Notes: a model not told the origin generated them from the sequence alone. A stretch of 64,000 nt of DNA from Catonella morbi ATCC 51271 (GCF_000160035.2 NZ_KI535366.1:273571-337570); one strand, 5' to 3'. Shown: positions 1-9,050, numbered from the stretch's first letter. Program-made: numbers and translations.

Positions 1-223
1 GCAGAAGCATTCGTGATTTAATATTAATTAACTGTGCCGCAACCAGAAGAAAGTCGCTCATCATGTCTAAATCAGCAGTTTTCATTTGATTTACATATTC
101 CATATACTGGTCAGTAATCTCTGCAATCGGTATATCATAAATGTCTATTTTATTTTTTTCAATAAGATGAAGCAAAAGGTCAAGAGGACCTTCAAAAGCT
201 TCAAGCTTAACTTCAATTCCCAT
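1..223 (-). CDS. scpA: ScpA, segregation and condensation protein A (N-terminal part; runs off the window)
   Basis: The first 74 codons are present. ScpA is the kleisin of the Smc-ScpAB condensin complex and bridges Smc heads during chromosome segregation. The N-terminus reads MGIEVKLEAFEGPLDLLLHL, the classic kleisin start with the EGPLDLLLHLIEKNKIDIYDIPI-type signature, followed by a helix with NQMKTADLDMMSDFLLVAAQ. The ATG at 223 overlaps the stop of the metallophosphoesterase gene by 11 bp, so the two are translationally coupled. The C-terminal part lies outside the window. Confidence 0.95.
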   Translation of the reverse strand, partial: MGIEVKLEAFEGPLDLLLHLIEKNKIDIYDIPIAEITDQYMEYVNQMKTADLDMMSDFLLVAAQLINIKSRMLL

Positions 224-1058
224 TTAATTTTTCTCCAAACTTTAATTCTACAAGCGTAAGCTCCGGCGGATTAAATATCCTAAGGTTTACGGTATGCATT
301 CCGGCACCGCAGGAAACTATCATATTTTTACCCTCTTCTTTATATAAACCGCCTGAATATTTAGGAAATATAAAGAAATCAGGTCCCAATACTCCACCAA
401 TCAAAGGAAGTCGCATTATTCCTCCATGCAAATGTCCTGAAAGGGTTAAATCCGCTCCCCATTTTTTGTAAGTATTGAAATAAACAGGTGAATGTGCCAT
501 AAGTATACTGTAGTTTTTACCTTTAGTTCCCAGTTTATTCACTATATTATCAAGAGGCAACGGTATTCTTTTAAACTTTGGATAATATTCTCTCCCCAAA
601 CTAAGCCCGTATATATCAATGCTTTCTTCATTTTCACCTGTAAAACTGTATACAGTATTATCAAGAAGTTTTACATTTAATTGGGCTAAAGCCGTTTCAT
701 ATTCTTCCCAAAGCTTAGAATGCAGCTTTTCTTCATGGTTTCCCAAAGCATGTATAATGGTGTATTTTTTAGAAAGCTTTGAAAGTAAGTCTATTGATGT
801 ATACACCGACTCACCGGATATAGGACTGTAACCTTCATTATATTTACAGTTTTCGCCTCCAACCACCATATCTCCGCCTATTAAGATGCAGTCAGGTTTC
901 GCTTTCTCTATAAGGTGAATTAGTGCGGAATTTTCTTTTCCGTATATTTTACCATGCAAGTCAGATATAAAAATAAATCTGAAGCCATCAAAGGATAATG
1001 GCAGTTTCGGTGAGTATATCTGATATTTTTTCACATATAAGCCTTTTCCTATAATCAA
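213..1058 (-). CDS. Calcineurin-like metallophosphoesterase (YkuE/YaeI type)
   Basis: This is a 281-residue metal-dependent phosphoesterase. The dimetal motifs appear in order: ISDLHG (about residue 32), GGDMV (about 61), GNHE (about 106), then HSPVYF and SGHLHGG (about 207-213). The start is TTG at 1058, preceded by AAGAAAGGGG at 7 nt spacing; an ATG 4 nt upstream is out of frame. No signal peptide is obvious, although YkuE-type relatives act at the membrane or wall on lipid or phosphodiester substrates. The substrate is unknown. It overlaps scpA. Confidence 0.88.
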   Translation of the reverse strand: MIIGKGLYVKKYQIYSPKLPLSFDGFRFIFISDLHGKIYGKENSALIHLIEKAKPDCILIGGDMVVGGENCKYNEGYSPISGESVYTSIDLLSKLSKKYTIIHALGNHEEKLHSKLWEEYETALAQLNVKLLDNTVYSFTGENEESIDIYGLSLGREYYPKFKRIPLPLDNIVNKLGTKGKNYSILMAHSPVYFNTYKKWGADLTLSGHLHGGIMRLPLIGGVLGPDFFIFPKYSGGLYKEEGKNMIVSCGAGMHTVNLRIFNPPELTLVELKFGEKLNGN

Positions 1059-1140
1059 GCATTATCCCCTTTCTTACAGTATTTAAATCAGTACTGTTGT
1101 GGATGATTCCACTCCCAGAACCCAAACAACATTTTAACAC

Positions 1141-1192
1141 AAAAATACCGACTATGATATATATTTTTAAATATTCATAATCGGCATTTTTT
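1141..1192 (-). terminator. Intrinsic terminator after the Fur-like gene
   Basis: Arms CCGACTATGA (1148-1157) and TCATAATCGG (1175-1184) form a 10-bp stem with one mismatch (a G-U pair on the minus transcript). It is followed by TATTTTTG on the minus strand, and T residues also follow on the plus strand, so it could act in both directions. It lies 22 bp past the Fur-like stop codon. Confidence 0.65.
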
Positions 1193-1213
1193 AATAATTT
1201 AAATCTAAGTTAT

Positions 1214-1450
1214 TTACTTAACGATTTCTATGGTATCAATCCTATTTACTATTCCCATATCTTCAAGCTGCCTAATCATCCTGTATACTGTTGCCATTCC
1301 GACAGTTTTATCTTTCTCAGCCACCTGATAATATATATCCTTACAGGAATTAAAGTTATTGTTCATGATAACATCAATAATAAGCTTACGCTGTTTGGTA
1401 ATACGACAGCCATCATTTCTTAATCTTTCAATAACCTGTTCATTCGTCAT
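1214..1450 (-). CDS. Short Fur-family protein: winged-helix domain only
   Basis: This 78-residue protein matches only the N-terminal DNA-binding half of Fur/PerR/Zur proteins. It carries the RITKQRKLIIDVI helix and the recognition segment VGMATVYRMIRQLEDMGIV. Normal family members are about 140-150 residues and continue with a dimerisation domain containing HxH and CxxC metal sites. Here translation stops a few residues after the wing, and a terminator follows directly, so no downstream half remains. It may be a naturally short regulator or a 3'-truncated Fur gene. The start ATG at 1450 has an AAGGGG element about 6 nt upstream. Confidence 0.8.
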   Translation of the reverse strand: MTNEQVIERLRNDGCRITKQRKLIIDVIMNNNFNSCKDIYYQVAEKDKTVGMATVYRMIRQLEDMGIVNRIDTIEIVK

Positions 1451-1470
1451 TTCAACAACCCCTTAATATA

Positions 1471-1602
1471 ATGATACAAGTGTCGAAAGTATAAAAATTC
1501 GATTAGGGCTTGCCTGAAAGCGAATTTATTATCTTTTGACACGCCAAAAACATGAGTAAGCAGCCATTTTTGTTAAAAATGAGCAAATTACAAATATTTT
1601 TG
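1471..1602 (-). repeat. Dispersed 173-bp repeat, copy A (truncated, inverted orientation)
   Basis: It begins with ATGATACAAGTGTC and follows the reverse complement of copies B (11571-11743) and C (40735-40907) for about 130 bp. Similarity includes the outer GTGTC(G/A)AAAG stem, the AAATTCG/CGAATTT stem, the CTTTTGACACGC block and ATGAGTAAGCAGCC. It then diverges into a local ATTACAAA/TTTGTAAT hairpin, so the part with the GGATTGC hairpin is missing. It lies between deoB and the Fur-like gene. Confidence 0.85.
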
Positions 1603-1648
1603 TAATTATTATATTAAATCATTTGAAAATGGTTGTCAATATCGTATT

Positions 1649-2839
1649 TTAAACCAACTCACCAAGCATTGAGCTTCCTATAGTTCCTTCCGGCATCTTC
1701 ACACCGAAATTCTCTGCAATAGTTGCACCCATATCCGCAAAAGTATTGCGTTCAGGTATACTGCCTGAACCCTTAAAGCTCTTTGAATAAGCTATGAAAG
1801 GTACTTTCTCTCTGGTGTGGTCGGTTCCTGTGTAGGTAGGATCATTTCCATGATCTGCTGTGATTATAAGTAAATCATCATCACGCATTACATCCAGAAA
1901 TTCACCTAATTTCACATCAAACTTCTCTATCTCATCTCCGTAGCCTATAGGATCTCTCCTGTGTCCCCAAAGTGCATCGAAGTCCACAAGATTTACAAAG
2001 CAAAGTCCCGTAAAGTCTTTACCTGCCTCTTCTATAGTCTGCTCCATACCATGCACAGAACTGTTTGAATGATAAGCTTTAGTAATTCCCTCAGTTACAA
2101 AGATATCATTGATCTTTCCGATGGAAATCACATCAAAACCTGCATTCTTAAGTGCATTGAGAGCTGTATCACTTGGCGGTTTAACCGCATAATCGTGACG
2201 GTTAGCCGTTCTCTTAAATTCACCCTTCTTCTTACCGACATAAGGTCTTGCTATAACTCTTCCAACCTTCCACTCATCCCTCATACAAAGCTCTCTGGCA
2301 ATCTCACAGCATCTGTAAAGGTTTTGAAGGTCAAATGTCTCCTCATTTCCGCAAATCTGAAGTACAGAGTCAGCAGATGTATATACTATCATCTTGCCTT
2401 CATTTATTTCGGTTTCAGCAAGTTCCTCCAGGATTTCAGTTCCGGAAGCACTCTTATTTCCTATAATTTCCTTACCGCAGCGTTTAGATAACTCGTCTAA
2501 AAGTTCCTTTGGAAAACCTGTATCCGTAAATGTTACAAAAGGTTTGGTGGTATGAATCCCCATCATTTCCCAGTGTCCTGTCATGGTATCTTTTCCGTTG
2601 CTCATCTCATTTAACGGACAATAATAACCTAACGGTTTTTCAACAGGCTCTGCCTTGCTAAGCGGTTTAAGGTTAGCAAGACCGAGTTTCCTGAGATTTG
2701 GAATATTAAAATGCTCTACAGTATCAGAAATATGTCCTAGGGTGTCTACATTTACATCTCCGAATTTTTCGGAATCGGCCATAGCTCCCATACCCATCGA
2801 ATCACAAACAATCAAAAATACTCTTTTAAATCTGCTCAT
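1649..2839 (-). CDS. deoB: Phosphopentomutase
   Basis: DeoB interconverts (deoxy)ribose 1-phosphate and 5-phosphate, the step between nucleoside phosphorylases and DeoC. The 396-residue length is typical of the family. Alkaline-phosphatase superfamily metal sites are visible: [10 protein letters not shown] near the N-terminus with the catalytic region [13 protein letters not shown] (about 82-94), [17 protein letters not shown] (about 280-297), and [19 protein letters not shown] (about 325-343). The ATG overlaps the deoC stop by one base (TAATG). It is the last gene of the nucleoside operon. Confidence 0.97.
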   Translation of the reverse strand: MSRFKRVFLIVCDSMGMGAMADSEKFGDVNVDTLGHISDTVEHFNIPNLRKLGLANLKPLSKAEPVEKPLGYYCPLNEMSNGKDTMTGHWEMMGIHTTKPFVTFTDTGFPKELLDELSKRCGKEIIGNKSASGTEILEELAETEINEGKMIVYTSADSVLQICGNEETFDLQNLYRCCEIARELCMRDEWKVGRVIARPYVGKKKGEFKRTANRHDYAVKPPSDTALNALKNAGFDVISIGKINDIFVTEGITKAYHSNSSVHGMEQTIEEAGKDFTGLCFVNLVDFDALWGHRRDPIGYGDEIEKFDVKLGEFLDVMRDDDLLIITADHGNDPTYTGTDHTREKVPFIAYSKSFKGSGSIPERNTFADMGATIAENFGVKMPEGTIGSSMLGELV

Positions 2840-3504
2840 TAATATCCGGTTGCCTCCTGTCCTTTAACTAATTTAACTATTCTGCTTGTACCAAGTCTGT
2901 CAGCACCGAGTTCGAGAAATTTATATGCATCATCAAGACTTGCAATACCGCCTGCAGCCTTAATCTTTACATTTTTACCAACATGCTTACTAAATAATTT
3001 TACATCATCAAAGGTAGCACCTGCTGTACTAAAGCCCGTAGAAGTCTTGATATAATCAGCTCCTGCCTTGGTAACTATCTCACACATCTTTATTTTTTCT
3101 TCATCTGTAAGTAAACAGGTTTCGATAATTACTTTAAGTACAAGGTTGCCAACAGCTTCCTTTACAGCCTTTATCTCTGACTCAAGTTCATCATACTTTT
3201 TGTCCTTAAGCCAGCCAATGTTGATAACCATATCCACTTCTTTAGCGCCGTTATTTACAGCATCCTTTGCCATAAAAACCTTTGAAGCAGTTGTGGCATA
3301 GCCATTTGGAAAACCTATAACTGTACATATAGCAAGCTTTCCTTTTACATACTCTGCAGCTTCTTTTACATAGCTTGCAGGTATGCAGGCAGAGGCTACT
3401 TTATATTTCATGGCATCATCTAAAATCTGTTTAATATCATCCCAAGTAGCTGTCTGTACAAGTAAAGTATGGTCAACATGAGTAAGCATTTCTTCCTGTG
3501 TCAT
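2839..3504 (-). CDS. deoC: Deoxyribose-phosphate aldolase
   Basis: DeoC cleaves 2-deoxyribose 5-phosphate to acetaldehyde and glyceraldehyde 3-phosphate by a Schiff-base mechanism in a TIM barrel. At 221 residues it has standard length. Visible markers are HTLLVQTAT at the N-terminus, [21 protein letters not shown] (the Lys of VIIE-type strand 5), and [16 protein letters not shown] with the Schiff-base lysine in KTSTG (about residue 152). The tail VKIKAAGGI holds the proton-relay lysine. It lies 26 bp after deoD and is coupled to deoB. Confidence 0.97.
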   Translation of the reverse strand: MTQEEMLTHVDHTLLVQTATWDDIKQILDDAMKYKVASACIPASYVKEAAEYVKGKLAICTVIGFPNGYATTASKVFMAKDAVNNGAKEVDMVINIGWLKDKKYDELESEIKAVKEAVGNLVLKVIIETCLLTDEEKIKMCEIVTKAGADYIKTSTGFSTAGATFDDVKLFSKHVGKNVKIKAAGGIASLDDAYKFLELGADRLGTSRIVKLVKGQEATGY

Positions 3505-3530
3505 TTTATATACTATCCTTTCTAAATATC

Positions 3531-4238
3531 TTAAGCCAATTCAAGAGCAAGCTCCATCATCTTACCAAAGCCTGTCTGTCTCTCATCAGAACTTAATTCC
3601 TCACCGGTAATGATATTATCTGAAATTGTAAGAATTGCAAGTGCATTCTTCCTGCTTCTTGTAGCTTCCATATAAAGAGCCGCAGCTTCCATTTCTACAC
3701 AAAGCACTCCCATTTTAATCCAGGCACTGTGAGGATCTTTTAAATCACAATAAAAAGGATCTGAGGAAAGTACATTTCCGACTACAGTAGGTGTACCCTG
3801 TCTTTTAGCTATTTCTACAGCACTTGAAAGTAAACCGTAATTAGCTATAGGTGCATAAGTACCCGGTATTTCATACTGGTTTGCCCAGGATGAATTGGTG
3901 CAGGCAGCCTGTGCAATTACAATGCTCCTTAAAGGACACTGTTCACTTATAGAGCCTGCAGAACCTATTCTTACTATATTTTCAACTCCATAGAAGTTAA
4001 AAAGTTCATGAGAATAGATACCTATCGAAGGCATACCCATTCCGCCACCCATTACAGATACTTTTTTTCCTTTGTAGGTTCCTGTAAAACCAAGCATATT
4101 TCTTACATCAGTAACAAGCACAGGATTCTCAAGGTAAGTTTCAGCTATGTATTTAGCTCTTAGCGGATCTCCCGGCATAAGTACTGTCTTTGCAAAATCT
4201 CCCTCTTTAGCTCTAATATGTGGTGTTGGTACTGCCAT
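3531..4238 (-). CDS. deoD: Purine nucleoside phosphorylase, DeoD type
   Basis: This enzyme phosphorolyses purine (deoxy)nucleosides to base and (deoxy)ribose 1-phosphate. The 235 residues fit hexameric DeoD. Motifs include [25 protein letters not shown] (phosphate and ribose site), [39 protein letters not shown] (ribose-binding Glu) and ILTISDNI, where the Asp protonates N7 of the base. AAGGAGG lies 8 nt before the ATG. The 123-bp gap upstream contains inverted repeats. Confidence 0.97.
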   Translation of the reverse strand: MAVPTPHIRAKEGDFAKTVLMPGDPLRAKYIAETYLENPVLVTDVRNMLGFTGTYKGKKVSVMGGGMGMPSIGIYSHELFNFYGVENIVRIGSAGSISEQCPLRSIVIAQAACTNSSWANQYEIPGTYAPIANYGLLSSAVEIAKRQGTPTVVGNVLSSDPFYCDLKDPHSAWIKMGVLCVEMEAAALYMEATRSRKNALAILTISDNIITGEELSSDERQTGFGKMMELALELA

Positions 4239-4334
4239 ATCATTATCCTCCTTAATTATTAATATTTTATCCCAAAATAAATTGGGTTTATTTAGATACA
4301 GGTTTCATAAGCTGATTTTTGGTTTTCTATAAGT

Positions 4335-4365
4335 GTAGAATGATGTTCTACTCCGGTAGAGCTAC
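4335..4365. promoter_or_regulatory. Paired GTAG..CTAC inverted repeats upstream of deoD
   Basis: GTAGAA-5 nt-TTCTAC (4335-4351) is followed four bases later by GTAG-2 nt-CTAC (4356-4365), which overlaps the end of the Crp/Fnr-family gene. There is no T-run on the minus strand, so a terminator is unlikely. An operator for the adjacent regulator is possible but inferred only from position. Confidence 0.35.
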
Positions 4366-5075
4366 ATCATATCAACCTTATCTGAAAGCCTTTTTTTAAT
4401 TTCCTGATACTTTTCAAAAGGCAAAATCAGCTTTCTTCCTTTTTTTACCAAGAACCCTTCCTTTATAAGTTCCTTTATGGTACGATTCACTGTTCTTACA
4501 GAAAGTGCCGTTCCCTTTGCTAAATCATTTCTGCTAATATTTATGACTATTTCATCTGCCAAACCGTTTTTCTCATAAATATCGCTCAAAAACAACAGAA
4601 CTCTTTCCTCACCTTGCAAAAATAAATATAATCTTTCTTTTCTGCACTGGTCTAACAGATATCTTGTCATAGCCTCAGTGAACATTTTCATGGCATTAAT
4701 ATCATTTAATACCCATTTAGAAAACTGTTCTATGGAAAGCTTAAGAAATTTACAATTTGTAACTGTTATCAACGTTGTCCTATAAGTATCTTCTCTTAGC
4801 AAAAACTCCATAGCTCCAAAAATTTCAATCGGATAGAATCTTATGAAGTCATAAACTACCGGAAAAACTCTTATATCAGTAGCTTTTACTACACCTGTAA
4901 GTAAAATGTACACTGTATTGGCCGGATCGTTTTCAGAAACAAATTCAGTGTCTTTAGATATATTAACTTCATGAAATTCTTCCAAAAGCCACATTGGAGC
5001 ATTTTTCAAAAATTTCTCTAAGTACATATGGCTTTCTTTATTCAGATATTTCCATACATTATCCAGTTCGCTCAT
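4362..5075 (-). CDS. Crp/Fnr-family transcriptional regulator of the nucleoside operon
   Basis: The 237-residue protein has an N-terminal cNMP-type beta-roll (residues about 25-130, with SENDPANTVYILLTGVVK), a long dimer helix, and a C-terminal winged helix (about 165-225, NISRNDLAKGTALSVRTVNRTIKELI). No cysteine cluster typical of FNR iron-sulfur sensing is visible. Embedding between cdd and deoD inside an operon of uptake and salvage genes suggests that it controls this operon, responding to a nucleotide or sugar phosphate. The effector is unknown. It starts 21 bp after cdd. Confidence 0.85.
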   Translation of the reverse strand: MSELDNVWKYLNKESHMYLEKFLKNAPMWLLEEFHEVNISKDTEFVSENDPANTVYILLTGVVKATDIRVFPVVYDFIRFYPIEIFGAMEFLLREDTYRTTLITVTNCKFLKLSIEQFSKWVLNDINAMKMFTEAMTRYLLDQCRKERLYLFLQGEERVLLFLSDIYEKNGLADEIVINISRNDLAKGTALSVRTVNRTIKELIKEGFLVKKGRKLILPFEKYQEIKKRLSDKVDMM

Positions 5076-5096
5076 ACTGAACTCCCCTCAAAGTGT

Positions 5097-5516
5097 TTAT
5101 TCAGCAAGATTCTTAGGCCCAAATCCGAGCGGTAAAAGCTCTTTCAGTTTAAATACCTTAAACTCCTCAGATTTATTTGTTCCTAATATTACTTCAAATT
5201 CATTCGCATCCGCAAACTCATTAATAACCTGTCTGCATACGCCACAGGGCGGGCAAATAGGCAATTCATCCTTGTTCTCCGGCCCACCTACTATAGCTAT
5301 TGCAGAGAACTCTTTTTCACCCTCGCTGACAGCCTTGAATATAGCTGTCCTTTCAGCGCAATTTCCGGGTGAATAAGCGGCATTTTCAATATTACACCCC
5401 TTATATATCTTGCCGCTTTTAGTAATGAGTGCCGCTCCAACCTTAAAATGTGAATACGGAGTATAAGCCATCTTTCTCGCATCGAGTGCGGCTTCTACCA
5501 ATTCCTTATATTCCAT
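5097..5516 (-). CDS. cdd: Cytidine deaminase
   Basis: It hydrolytically deaminates (deoxy)cytidine to (deoxy)uridine, which Udp can then phosphorolyse. The 139-residue tetrameric type shows YSHFKVGAAL, NIENAAYSPGNCAERTA (zinc ligand Cys and catalytic Glu in CAE) and PCGVCRQVINEF (two zinc Cys). I chose the ATG at 5516 (MEYKELVEAAL) because AAGGAG lies 8 nt upstream and it matches family N-termini. The frame is open 18 codons further upstream, but that extension is not conserved in character. Confidence 0.96.
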   Translation of the reverse strand: MEYKELVEAALDARKMAYTPYSHFKVGAALITKSGKIYKGCNIENAAYSPGNCAERTAIFKAVSEGEKEFSAIAIVGGPENKDELPICPPCGVCRQVINEFADANEFEVILGTNKSEEFKVFKLKELLPLGFGPKNLAE

Positions 5517-5526
5517 ACATTTCTCC

Positions 5527-6006
5527 TTATTTTGATCTGATATAAGGCTTTCCGTTGGCAGCAGGTGCATCTGCTCTTCCTACAAAGAAGATAAGTGCAA
5601 GGATGGTAACTATGTAAGGTATCATAGATATAATGTTTGGTGAAATCATATTTCCCTGACTGGCAAGAGCCTTAATTCCGTTACATACTCCGAAAATAAG
5701 ACAGCCTTTAAGTGCACCCATAGGTGAAAACTTACCGAAAATAACTGCTGCAATAGCGATAAAGCCCTGTCCGACAATAACCGAAGGCTTAAACTGGCTT
5801 ACTGTTGCAAGTGTACAAAATGCTCCGCCAAGTCCGGCTAAAAATCCTGATAAGATTACACAGATGTATCTTACAAGGTATACATTGATACCAAGTGATT
5901 CACAGGCTACCGGATGTTCTCCGCAGGCACGAAGATGTGCTCCCAATTTTGTCTTATAAAATACAAAGTTAGCTATAATAGCAAATATAAATACTATATA
6001 CGCCAT
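5527..6006 (-). CDS. C-terminal fragment of nucleoside ABC permease (NupQ-like), separated by frameshift
   Basis: This 159-residue frame continues the permease begun at 6446. It holds YKTKLGAHLRACGEHPVACESLGINV, the cytoplasmic loop typical of the branched-chain/ribose-type permease family, then four or five hydrophobic segments and LKGCLIFGVCNGIKA. On its own it lacks the first transmembrane helices. Joining it to the 5994-6446 frame by a one-nucleotide shift gives about 305 residues, the family norm. The only start, ATG 6006, lies inside the upstream frame and has no good ribosome-binding site. It is either a real mutation or a sequence error. Confidence 0.75.
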   Translation of the reverse strand: MAYIVFIFAIIANFVFYKTKLGAHLRACGEHPVACESLGINVYLVRYICVILSGFLAGLGGAFCTLATVSQFKPSVIVGQGFIAIAAVIFGKFSPMGALKGCLIFGVCNGIKALASQGNMISPNIISMIPYIVTILALIFFVGRADAPAANGKPYIRSK

Positions 6007-6446
6007 AGAATATACATTAAGTACATTGGCACTTCAAAAACATCATTGAACATTTTAGGAAGCTTATCCTCTAAAGGTATAGCAGGACTGTCTGTAGAAT
6101 TGTAAAGTATCATACAGGTAAAAGCTGCAAGTCCCGGTCCGATAAAGTTAATAGCCGTACCTGCGATAGTCTGATCGGCATGGAAGTGGATACATACAAC
6201 TGCGTGGATGAGTCCGAATACTCCGCCCGCAAGACCGCCTATTATAAATGCCAAAATGCCGTTGCCTGTTACCAGGGCAGCTATAGCACCTGTTACAGCA
6301 CCTATAGTCATCATACCTTCAATACCGATGTTTACAACACCGCTTCTCTCTGAAAAGCAAGAACCAAGTGCAGCCAAAAGAAGTGGAGGTGTAGCAATCA
6401 GAGCTGCATTAATCAAAAGTCCGAGATTTTGAATTATTAAATCCAT
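5994..6446 (-). CDS. N-terminal fragment of nucleoside ABC permease (NupQ-like)
   Basis: This 150-residue frame begins a basic membrane protein/nucleoside-type permease: MDLIIQNLGLLINAALIATPPLLLAALGS, then FSERSGVVNIGIEGMMTIGA, a hallmark of NupQ/YufQ-like subunits. It stops at a TAG (5996-5994) just after the predicted periplasmic loop PKMFNDVFEVPMYLMY. The remainder of the permease follows in the -1 frame. It starts 2 bp after the NupP-like permease stop, as expected for an intact operon. Confidence 0.8.
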   Translation of the reverse strand: MDLIIQNLGLLINAALIATPPLLLAALGSCFSERSGVVNIGIEGMMTIGAVTGAIAALVTGNGILAFIIGGLAGGVFGLIHAVVCIHFHADQTIAGTAINFIGPGLAAFTCMILYNSTDSPAIPLEDKLPKMFNDVFEVPMYLMYILWRI

Positions 6447-6448
6447 TA

Positions 6449-7513
6449 TTACGCCTCCTTCTTATCTGTAAGTTTAAGTAATAAATATTTGAATATATGG
6501 GATATTGCTATAAAAATAATTACACAACCCATAATTATACTTATTATCTGTGAAGGAACCTGAACTATATTTAACTTAGATCCTCCAAACTTCATAGCTC
6601 CGTAAAATAAACCTGCAAATATACAGCCTATAGGGTTTGAGCTTCCGATAAGAGCTACTGAAATACCCTCAAAACCGTATCCTTCCTGACCTGCAAACTG
6701 TACAAGTCTTCCGCTCTGTCCCATTATCTGAACAGCACCGCCAAGACCTGCAAGTGCACCCGATATACAAAGCGCAGTAAGTATGGACTTATTTGCATCT
6801 ATTCCGGCATATTCAGCTGAATGCTTGTTAAAACCTACCGCTTTAAGCCTGTAACCAAGAGTAGTTTTTTCAATAATTATCCATATAGCTATAGCCATAA
6901 CTACAGCTATAACTATGCCCCAGTTTGCATCAGGACATTTAATCTTAGCTATCCATTCAGCAGGGAAAAGAATTCTTGCACTATCCGCAAGATTCCTTGA
7001 TGCCTCTCCTCCCTCAACCTTAATTGATTTAAGGTTAACCACAAAGTTGGAAAAGTAGAAAGCAATCCAGTTAAACATAATAAAGGAAAGAACTTCGTGT
7101 ATACCTTTTTTAACCTTCATAAGACCGCAAATAAATGACCAGAATGCTCCTGCAGCCATAGCCGCTAATATGCAAAGAGGAACATGTATAACAGCAGGTA
7201 ATTCAACAAGAACACCAACCAAAGTAGCTGCAATACTTCCAACTACAAACTGACCTTCCGCACCAATGTTAAATACACCGGTTCTAAAGGAAAATGCCAC
7301 CGAAAGACCTGTAAGTATAATCGGTGCGGCATACACTAAAGTATATACCAAATATTTAGGTTTACTGAATACACTTGATATAAGCTTTCCATAAGCTACC
7401 GCCGGACTTATGCCTGCAATAACAAGGAAAATCGCACCAATGACAAAGCCTATTATAATTGCAATAATAGTGTATAAGACATTACCTTGCAAAATACTTT
7501 TTTTCTTATTCAC
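6449..7513 (-). CDS. Nucleoside ABC transporter permease (NupP-like)
   Basis: This 354-residue integral membrane protein has about eight to ten hydrophobic segments. It carries the family signatures SFRTGVFNIGAEGQF (about 78-92) and TTLGYRLKAVGFNKHSAEYAGI (about 213-234), plus SGALAGLGGAVQ. It pairs with the split permease downstream to form the membrane channel for the ATPase. Its ATG at 7513 overlaps the end of the ATPase gene by 8 bp. Context places it in nucleoside uptake. Confidence 0.92.
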   Translation of the reverse strand: MNKKKSILQGNVLYTIIAIIIGFVIGAIFLVIAGISPAVAYGKLISSVFSKPKYLVYTLVYAAPIILTGLSVAFSFRTGVFNIGAEGQFVVGSIAATLVGVLVELPAVIHVPLCILAAMAAGAFWSFICGLMKVKKGIHEVLSFIMFNWIAFYFSNFVVNLKSIKVEGGEASRNLADSARILFPAEWIAKIKCPDANWGIVIAVVMAIAIWIIIEKTTLGYRLKAVGFNKHSAEYAGIDANKSILTALCISGALAGLGGAVQIMGQSGRLVQFAGQEGYGFEGISVALIGSSNPIGCIFAGLFYGAMKFGGSKLNIVQVPSQIISIIMGCVIIFIAISHIFKYLLLKLTDKKEA

Positions 7514-9050
7514 CTTGTTTACCTCCTGCCATCATAAATCCAAGCTCACCCTCTCTCGCTTCACTTCCAAGCAAGCTTCCGGCAACTTTTCCGCAACTTA
7601 TAACTACTATTCTGTCTGATAGATTCATAATTTCGTCAAGCTCAAAAGAAACAAGTAAAACAGCTTTTCCCTTATTCCTTTGTTCTACAATATACTTATG
7701 TACAAACTCAATAGCGCCAACGTCAAGACCTCTTGTAGGGTTTACAGCTATAAGTAAGTCTTTATCGTTAGTAACCTCTCTGGCTATAATTACCTTCTGC
7801 TGGTTACCTCCTGAAAGACTGCCCGCAGGACGAGTCTCTGCACCACGAGGTCTGATATCAAACTTTTCCATCATTTCAGTGGCATGCCTATGTATCTCCT
7901 TGCGATTTAACATAAAGCCTTTCGCATACGGAGCTTCATTGTAATGTTGCAGAATAAGGTCATCTTCTATAGAAAATTCAAGTACAAGACCATGTTTTTG
8001 TCTGTCGGCAGGTATACTTGAAAGTCCTTCATCAAATATTTCTCTAGGTGTCTTATTGAAGATACTCTTGCCATTCATAGTTATTTCACCTGAATCAGCC
8101 TTCTTAAGACCACTGAGAATTTCTACAAGCTCCGTCTGTCCATTACCGTCTACTCCGGCAAGACCGACTATTTCCCCTGCTCTTACAGAAATATCAAAGC
8201 CTTTAAGTATCTCTACATCTCTATAGTCACGTGCTTTGAGGTTCTTTACGGAAAGCACTTCCGCTCCCGGCTCCTGTTCTCTTTTCTCTACCTTAAAGTT
8301 TACATCACGTCCTACCATAAGTGCGGCAAGATCGGCTTCATCCACATCAGCTACCTTAACCGTCTTTATATATTTCCCCTGACGGATGATGGTACAGTTA
8401 TCTGAACAGGCCTTAATCTCCTTTAACTTATGGGTGATAATAATGATACTTTTGCCATCTGCTGTAAGGTTCTTAATAATAACCATAAGTTCATCTATCT
8501 CCTGAGGAGTAAGGGAAGCCGTAGGTTCATCAAGAATAAGAATATCAGCTCCTCGGTAAAGCACCTTAAGTATTTCTACTCTTTGCTGCATTCCTACCGA
8601 GATATCCTCAATTTTAGCATCCGGATCCACCTGCATTCCATATTTTTCGGAGATTTCAAGCACCTTCTGTCTTGCGAGTTTATAATCTATTTTAACTCCC
8701 TTGACAGGCTCTATACCAAGAACTATATTTTCAGTTACGGTAAATGGCTGAATAAGCATGAAATGCTGGTGCACCATACCTATACCAAGTTCAATGGCAT
8801 GTTTCGGACTGGTAATTTCCACCGGTTGTCCTTTAATGTAAATCTGTCCGCTGGTAGGTCTATACATACCATACAGCACATTCATAAGGGTACTCTTACC
8901 GGCTCCGTTTTCGCCAAGTATAGAGTGCACCTCTCCCTTATGTACTGATAAATTTACTCCGTCATTAGCAGTAAAATTACCAAACTTTTTTACTATGTTT
9001 TCCATTTTTACTGCCATGACTTTTTCGTCCATATGACTTTCGATGCCCAC
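7506..9050 (-). CDS. Nucleoside ABC transporter ATP-binding protein (NupO-like, two ATPase domains)
   Basis: About 514 residues hold two ABC modules in tandem, as in RbsA/NupO. The first has Walker A GENGAGKST, signature ISVGMQQRVEIL and Walker B ADILILDEPTASLT. The second has a degenerate Walker A (GVDGNGQTE) and SLSGGNQQKVIIARE. I chose GTG 9050 as start: GGGAGG lies 7 nt before it, and that site itself overlaps the ATG at 9065 in the same frame, making the longer reading unlikely. It acts at the inner face of the membrane with the two permeases. Confidence 0.92.
   Translation of the reverse strand: MGIESHMDEKVMAVKMENIVKKFGNFTANDGVNLSVHKGEVHSILGENGAGKSTLMNVLYGMYRPTSGQIYIKGQPVEITSPKHAIELGIGMVHQHFMLIQPFTVTENIVLGIEPVKGVKIDYKLARQKVLEISEKYGMQVDPDAKIEDISVGMQQRVEILKVLYRGADILILDEPTASLTPQEIDELMVIIKNLTADGKSIIIITHKLKEIKACSDNCTIIRQGKYIKTVKVADVDEADLAALMVGRDVNFKVEKREQEPGAEVLSVKNLKARDYRDVEILKGFDISVRAGEIVGLAGVDGNGQTELVEILSGLKKADSGEITMNGKSIFNKTPREIFDEGLSSIPADRQKHGLVLEFSIEDDLILQHYNEAPYAKGFMLNRKEIHRHATEMMEKFDIRPRGAETRPAGSLSGGNQQKVIIAREVTNDKDLLIAVNPTRGLDVGAIEFVHKYIVEQRNKGKAVLLVSFELDEIMNLSDRIVVISCGKVAGSLLGSEAREGELGFMMAGGKQGE

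Noticed and set aside
2069-2491. Plus-strand open frames of up to about 170 codons (here and e.g. 8430-8948, 45144-45632)
   Set aside because: They lie opposite well-identified minus-strand genes, lack ribosome-binding sites and have no recognisable domains.
5994-6040. Programmed ribosomal frameshift in the permease
   Set aside because: No slippery heptamer or following stem is visible at CTATGGCG; mutation or sequence error is simpler.
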